14,039 nucleotides of DNA from Ettlia oleoabundans. Taxonomy: Eukaryota > Chlorophyta > Chlorophyceae > Chlamydomonadales. Position 1 is the stretch's first letter. Each line of letters begins with the position of its first letter. Position numbers and translations under genes: made by a program. The stretch covers positions 929-14,967 of the forward strand of contig JAAMXP010001410.1 in NCBI GenBank assembly GCA_019693395.1, given 5' to 3'. The notes under the pieces are model-generated. The model was given only the letters and a program-made list of their open reading frames with translations. It made no database searches and was not told the origin of the DNA. Positions 8,898 through 14,039 of this stretch are shown one piece after another.

Positions 8898-11560
8898 ATG
8901 TCGGTTCCGGCTCACGAGCATTCTGCTCACGAGGGCCTGATGGGGCTTGAATGTGATGGATCGCATACCAGCGGCAAGAAAGGGTCGTGGAGAGGTGAGC
9001 TTGACGACGTGAACAGCGCGCTCGATTGTGCCAGCACGCTTTCCCTCAGCTGCGCTGGGCCGTGCCGGTTTCTGACACAGTGTGTATGTCGCGCCAGTAA
9101 GGCCAGGAACCAGCGCTGCAGCGATTATAAGTCCGCGCGGTATGGCAGTATCTAGAGGACCCGAAAAAGCTGTCAATGACAGGTTGTTTTGGTTTGCAGC
9201 CTGCTCAGTAAAAATTTATTCGTGTGTGAAATGGGGTAAGAGCCCAGAACGCCTATGGGCTCTTGAGATGATAAGGGACTTGCCACGCTATCTTCCCCCT
9301 GCCCGCTGCCGCGACCTGAGCGCCTATTTTACCCTGTTACACACCCACCTGCCTGCATGCAGGCCACGTGCTGCCGGGCTGCGTGTTTGTCATCTGGGGC
9401 TCCTGGTGGGCCTACAACATTATCACGTATTGGTTGTGGCGCAGCAGCCAGCGCCCGTACCGCGGGCGTGCGTGGTACCTGCTGACGCTGCGCAGGCTTT
9501 GGTACCTTGAGCCCGTGCTCAAACTGTTGGTGCCAGCTCTGGGAGTCAGCATGGAATTGCTGCTGGACCACGACCCCATGGCGTTCAGGTGGGTTCGAGG
9601 GAACCATGAAGGTCAAGAAGATGGAATGAGCAGGGGGACCAGAGGAGGACGTTGGGGGGGGGTGGGGTGGTATGGTGGTGGTGGGGTGGTACCAGGCGCA
9701 GGCTGAGTGAGGGTTTGGTTCAGGTTGGGATGACAGCCACGGTCTTAACCGGGCCGCATGCTGGACGGTCATACCCGCTGTGCCACCCAGTGCCGCATCC
9801 TGTCAGAACCTACGGGATGCGGTCCTGCACCTTCCACTGAACTGCTGCAGATACCTGTACTGCCCTAAGGGCACCAAGTATGCCGGCCGTTTTGCTCTGT
9901 CCCACTTGAACAACTGGCAGCATACTGCCTCCTACCCCGCCTTTGTGCTGTCCGGCATTGTCGACATCACGGCCCGCTTGGTCCCGCTGCCACCAGGCAC
10001 TTGCCAGGTAGAGCAAATTCAGCAACACATGCCTGGCTTTGCCTCAATAATTCTCAACTCTCCCAGTGGTTATACGGATAGGTGACGCAGTAATGCCCTT
10101 TGGTGCTGTCTTCCGTTTTCCCATGAGCAACAATCAAGATTGCGTTGCACCGCCGCCGCCATCTGTTCTCATCGGTGCACTCTTCATGCAGGCTGTGCTG
10201 GGGGTTGCCTTTGGGGTGATGGCCTTCCTCATGGGAACGCACGAGAAACACGAGCCCCAGGTAGGTAGCTGGCAGCCATGCTTGTGAGCCCAGAGAGTCC
10301 ATTGAATGGGAAAACAGCAGAGCCAGCCCAGGGCCAGCACAGCACACAGCTGGCCTTGACTTCCAACTGCTAACCACCTAGCTTTCAGCCATGCGCATGC
10401 GCAGGACCGCCTTTCAATTGAGGTCACTTTTGATTTAGGGAGTGAGCATGCTGTGCCTCTTCTGCTACCCCTCCGACCTGCTGCCGCAGGACAAGATGGT
10501 GCACTGGCTACTGTATATCAGCATGGTTCTCAGCGCCACGCTCGTGTTCTTGGAGCTAGTGATGCAGCGGAGCGTGCTGGTGGGGGTGGGCAAGGCCCTG
10601 GCGCTAGTGTTGCAGGGAGCATGGCTCATTCAGATTGCATCGGTGGAATTCGAGGGTGAGAAGCAGCTCATTTTCTGCAGGCATGAAGGGGTCAAAGCCA
10701 TTGGGGGACTTAAAGCTGACTCACGAGAAAGCCAAAAGCCCCACAATGTGCGCCTGTGGGACTTAGCAGACGTGATGCCCTGCTCTCGTGTTGCTGCCAG
10801 TATGGTGCCGTGAGATGTGGCCTCGCCCCTTCCCGTCATGTTCTTTTCAAGACCCACCCTAGCTTCCCACAATTGATGGCCGGCAACTTGTCCCCCCAGC
10901 CTTCTCTGCTGCCCTGGCGCAGGCCGCCCGCAGTGGAGCCCGGACTACCGCGGTGGCGCTATGTTTGCGCCTGTGGCCTTCTGCTTCATTGCTCTGCTGG
11001 TGCTGGCCTGCATGCTGGCCTTCTATCTGCTGCTGGCGCTGATGCAACGGCGCTGCGTGCTGCCCCGCTCTAGCCTGTTGCCGGCTGTGGACGCGGAGGA
11101 GTGGCAGGAGCAAGACGAGGAGGCTGACGATGAAGAAGAGGTGCAGGCAAGCCAGCTGTGTGCTCCATTGCGATGTGCCTGCTTATGGGCCGCTGCTTGC
11201 TGCGTTTGGTGGCCTGCATTTCTCTGCCCGCTCTGTTCTTGAGGCGTGTGAGCAACGTGTTCAGCTGGAATGAGCGGCAAATCGGGCAGTCAGCAGGTGG
11301 TGACAGCCAGTTCAGCCATCGTCCTTTTGATTGCCACTCCCGCTTGCCTGCAGGAGCCGGGCCTGTGTGGTGAAGTGCTGCCACAGCACCACATGCACCA
11401 CCAGTGCTGCGACTCAGCCAACGCCTCTGACGATAATAATGCAGAGAGTGAGCGCTTGCTTCAGGCCCAACCCTCCTCAGCCTTCTTCCAGCGTGGCGCC
11501 GCCAGCACTGGTGAGGTGGCTCTCCAACTGGCCGCCAAGCACGCTGACAGCTATGTCTGA
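8898..11560 (+). CDS. TMEM45/DUF716-family seven-helix membrane protein
   Basis: Seven exons by hand: 8898-8994, 9363-9588, 9851-10007, 10192-10260, 10490-10655, 10923-11140 (or -11146) and 11354-11560, giving about 379 residues. The domain opens with GHVLPGCVFVIWGSWW (33-48), matching the family's start (GH-x-LPG followed by an aromatic helix). Helices lie at about 35-57, 74-93, 135-150, 161-176, 188-207, 210-235 and 252-278. The helix-4 to helix-5 link (HEKHEPQDKMVHWLL) and the PQWSP segment before helix 7 also fit the family. Residues 1-32, on their own exon, are hydrophilic with three His. The tail after helix 7 is strongly acidic (about 297-311) and then His/Cys-rich (CGEVLPQHHMHHQCC, 316-330). 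The biochemical function of TMEM45 proteins is not established; plant members have been linked to virus and stress responses. ATG 8898 is chosen because its exon ends at a strong AGAG|GTGAGC donor in the required phase. Sure of the family, less so of the N-terminus. Confidence 0.87.
9652..9690 (+). repeat. G-rich tract in intron 2 of the TMEM45-like gene
   Basis: A G-run of nine is followed by GGGG, GGTGGTGG and GGGG blocks separated by one or two bases, all on the sense strand inside intron 9589-9850. This fits a G-quadruplex-forming sequence in DNA or pre-mRNA. No function is shown by the sequence. Confidence 0.6.
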
Positions 11561-13014
11561 CGCAACGCCACCCTCATCCTTGCATAGCCTATCGGCCTAT
11601 GTGTATGTTTTTATATAAAACTACAGGCTTCTTGGGGATGGGCTAGCAATATGTGCAGCCTCTCTAACCTGCAAAGTTGCAGCACTCGAAACTGCTTGAT
11701 TCACTTTTGCGCCACTTGTGGTTTATACCCCTGCCTTGATCATCTCTCCATGCTGCCATGGCCCCCCGCCCCCTTGCCATGGCCCAGCGCCCTTCTGCAC
11801 CTTGCACCCTGCATCCAACAGGCCTCTGCATTGCACATATCCCCACCCTCCCTGCTTGCCATGCCATGCTGAGCCTGCTGCACTGCCCTGCTGCTTTGAA
11901 CTGGCAGGGCGTGTGGCAGCTCAAGCATCCACCGACGATATCTCCATTTCGTGCCAGCAATGACTCCTTCTCTTCGTCCAGAGTTTTGCCCCGCTTCATT
12001 GCCCCTTCCCACATCCGCCATCAAAGGCGTTCATGAGGCATGGGGCAAGCGGTAAAAGCATAAGCTCGATGGGCTGCTGCTTGCTCTTTTTCCCTCACCC
12101 TGCAACCACGTTCGCACGTTGATTCCGGTTTTCCGTCTTTAGTTTACTACAGTTTTCTCGCGTGTGGGTCTAACTGTGACCCTTGTTATAACTTGTACGG
12201 CTGCTGTCTTCCACACCTGCCTTGCAAAGACACCCTCCTCGTCTGTTGCTCCCCAATGAGCAGCCCATTTCATGTCGTCGCGCCTTACCCTTGCTGTATC
12301 GCTGGCTCCCTGGCTTGCACGCACCCTCTGTCTTCTTGCGACAGTCCTGGAACCCATCTGTGTTTGTGCACAGCCACTCACCTTCTATTGGTTGCAATAT
12401 CATCAGGTGATTATGGCATCGCCCGTCCCCATCTTCTCACGTTCTCAAACGCACGATGGTTTTGCTGCTTGATTTGTCACAGCGATATTTGCAGGACCTT
12501 GTCCCCACATGTAGCGCTTACCACACACAAGTGCCAGGCTTGGCAGTCTGGTAGATTTATGTTTGCCAGACCGTCATCCGCAGCATTGTAGTGGTGCTGG
12601 CATTGTGTATGCCACACATTGTGCGTGGTGGGCGGGCAATCAAGGAGCGCGCTTGGTAATCTTGCTCGTACCAATGATATATATCATGCATCTTGATGCA
12701 ACAATACTGTATTACGTTTGCGCTTGGTGCAGTGGGTGTTGCACTTTTGTGACGGCTTGCTGCGTATGAAACATCCCTGGTCTGCTCATCTCCCATTGCC
12801 ATCCATGCCGTCCTTTTTTGTCCTTAATGTCTCATATTCACGTGTGATACTCATAATATGTGCACAAAAGGTTCTCCCTTCAGCGTGTAGTACGTGAGTT
12901 CACATCGCCATCAGAGGGCGGCGGATGCCGCTAGCGGTACGCCTGTACATGCTCATGGTAGAGGAGCCAAACACACCAGAAAATCGCAACCTTGTTTAGA
13001 TTATTGTGCACCAA
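11561..13014. other. 1.45 kb without a recognised gene
   Basis: Between the TMEM45-like stop codon and the SufE start I recognise no protein. Open frames on either strand (for example plus-strand frames near 12193-12591) are short, Cys/Pro/Leu-rich from the base composition, and show no family motif. The interval should contain the 3' UTR of one gene and the promoter and 5' UTR of the next. Its 12660-12860 portion is AT-richer and holds a perfect palindrome (12674-12687). A small unrecognised gene or noncoding RNA cannot be excluded. Confidence 0.5.
12674..12700. repeat. Perfect palindrome plus adjacent inverted repeat
   Basis: ATGATATATATCAT is a 14-base perfect palindrome at 12674-12687. 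Directly after it TGCATC-TT-GATGCA (12687-12700) forms a six-base stem with a two-base spacer. Both sit about 320 bp upstream of the SufE start codon. They could be a factor-binding site or simply AT-rich chance symmetry. Confidence 0.5.
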
Positions 13015-14039
13015 ATGGCAGCGATCGCTTTGCTAAAGACCCCAGTTCGGCCAACTGCTCGGCCGGCCTTTCGCGGGCCCAGCCTGCGTTTGCCGGCCTA
13101 CAGCCGTCGCCCAATTGCAGTAGGGCGTCCTGTGAGTAATTGACAGTGCTTCTATGTTGCATAGACAATCTGGAGCTGCGCCCTTACCTCAGTGCAGCCG
13201 CCCTGCGTTGTTTCCCGCAGGCTCCCGTGGTGCGATGCGCAGCGGCCACAACAGAGTTGCCTCAGAGCCTGCGGACGCTTGTCCAGGCGTTCCAATCGGT
13301 GCCAGACCCGATGGCGGTGAGTAGCGGCGGCGCCAGCGGAGCTTCCCTGCAGGCGTTGTCATTGTTGTGCAGCACAGTCCTCTTGGCAGCGAAATTGTCT
13401 TGCCATAGAAAGGCGCCACGATTGCAGCTTCTGAAGCCGTCACTGGCTGGTTTCGCTGGTGCCAGCACGCTGCTCAGTGGATGTGCAGCTGCCTTCTGTG
13501 GTGGATATGGAGTGGAGTCCAATCGTGCAATGTCAAGTGTGCGCAAGGCTTTAGAGCTGCATTGCATATATACCCATGTGCAGTATATGGGTGCAACCAT
13601 ACTATCCCCTTGATTTCAACCCTCTGCAGCGTTACAAGCAGCTGCTGTTCTATGCCACAAAGCTTGAGCCCCTGGCTGCGGAGGCACACACTGAGGAGAA
13701 CAAGGTCAAGGGCTGTGTGAGCCAGGTGGGGCGCAGGCAGGCGCACTAAGGCAGGTTGCTAGCGGGGGAAGCCTTCAGCGCCTGCCTCCAGCCTGGTGCC
13801 GCCGGCAAATGTAATGATTGTGCTTGGAATTGAGGCGACTGTGGCTCCTGCATGATCCGATTCAGCGGCCCGCTCCTGATTATTGATTATGCAGGTGTGG
13901 GTGATAGCGGAGCAGCGGGATGGGAAGCTCTACTGGAAAGCCGACTCAGACTCGCAGCTGACCAAGGTGGGTGGTGTGGTGGTTGGTGGTGACGGGTTTG
14001 TGTGTAGCTGAGTGTGTGGTGGTGGTGGTGGTGGTGGGT
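13015..14039 (+). CDS. sufE: Chloroplast SufE, iron-sulfur assembly sulfur acceptor, N-terminal part
   Basis: Exons 13015-13131, 13221-13316, 13630-13725 and 13895-13966 splice in phase 0 with GT-AG introns. They give the first 127 residues; the rest is past the right edge. SufE takes persulfide sulfur from the SufS/NFS2 cysteine desulfurase through one cysteine, activating it and passing sulfur to the SUF scaffold. That residue is visible as Cys100 in VKGCVSQVW, followed by a family-typical KADSDSQLTK strand. SLRTLVQAFQSVPDPMARYKQL (59 onward) is the usual first helix. Residues 1-45 are basic, Ala/Pro-rich and nearly free of acids, and VRCA at 43-46 resembles a stromal-processing site: a chloroplast transit peptide. 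ATG 13015 (context caaATGGCA) is chosen because it alone supplies this peptide in the right phase. Plant SUFE1 also carries a C-terminal BolA domain; whether this one does cannot be seen. Confidence 0.95.
14018..14035 (+). repeat. (GGT)n microsatellite at the window end
   Basis: Six uninterrupted GGT units lie inside the fourth intron of the SufE gene, after a looser GGT/GTGT-rich stretch that begins right at the donor (13967). It does not touch coding sequence. Length polymorphism is likely. Confidence 0.75.

Noticed and set aside
9329..9772. Minus-strand open frame opposite the TMEM45-like exon 2
   Set aside because: Proline/histidine-rich antisense shadow of a recognisable plus-strand exon.
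12193..12591. 132-codon plus-strand frame in the gene-poor interval
   Set aside because: Cys/Ser/His-rich with no motif, no splice logic and no family resemblance. Probably not coding.
1..14039. A multi-gene system such as a biosynthetic cluster, defence locus, transposon or viral insertion
   Set aside because: The five genes belong to unrelated families with ordinary eukaryotic spacing. No transposase, integrase, terminal repeats or shared pathway was seen.

Overview
This window looks like nuclear DNA of a green alga (Chlorophyta; I cannot settle the class). Five unrelated protein genes are each split by short introns. I could splice almost all of them by hand, with reading frame and protein motif agreeing at each junction. 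Of the 26 introns modelled, 20 start with GTG, 5 with GTA and 1 with GC. Two products carry plausible chloroplast transit peptides (plant-type homoserine kinase and SufE). The base composition is moderately GC-rich by eye; I did not count it. No operon, rRNA, tRNA, CRISPR or transposon was seen.

Layout from left to right: (1) minus strand, 3150 to the left edge: a CD36/scavenger-receptor class B-like membrane glycoprotein, whose C-terminal half lies outside the window. (2) plus strand, 3537-5609: a complete ten-helix EamA/DMT-superfamily transporter, with a GC-AG last intron. (3) minus strand, 8538-6310: a complete homoserine kinase (threonine biosynthesis, GHMP kinase fold), six exons, 360 residues. 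(4) plus strand, 8898-11560: a complete seven-helix TMEM45/DUF716-family membrane protein with a His/Cys-rich tail. (5) plus strand, 13015 to the right edge: the start of chloroplast SufE, the sulfur acceptor of iron-sulfur cluster assembly, through the catalytic-cysteine loop.

Genes 1/2 and 3/4 are divergent pairs with only 386 and 359 bp between start codons, so each pair probably shares a compact promoter region. Genes 2/3 converge on a 700 bp spacer. A 1.45 kb stretch without a recognisable gene separates genes 4 and 5. The five genes do not form an evident pathway: homoserine kinase and SufE are plastid metabolism, and the other three are membrane proteins of unknown substrate.

I found no convincing new multi-gene system. 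The points most worth a second look are a CD36-family protein in an alga with a long N-terminal cytoplasmic extension, the GC-AG intron, an intron cutting the SufE active-site loop two residues after the catalytic cysteine, the metal-binding-like tail of the TMEM45-like protein, and G-rich intron tracts.
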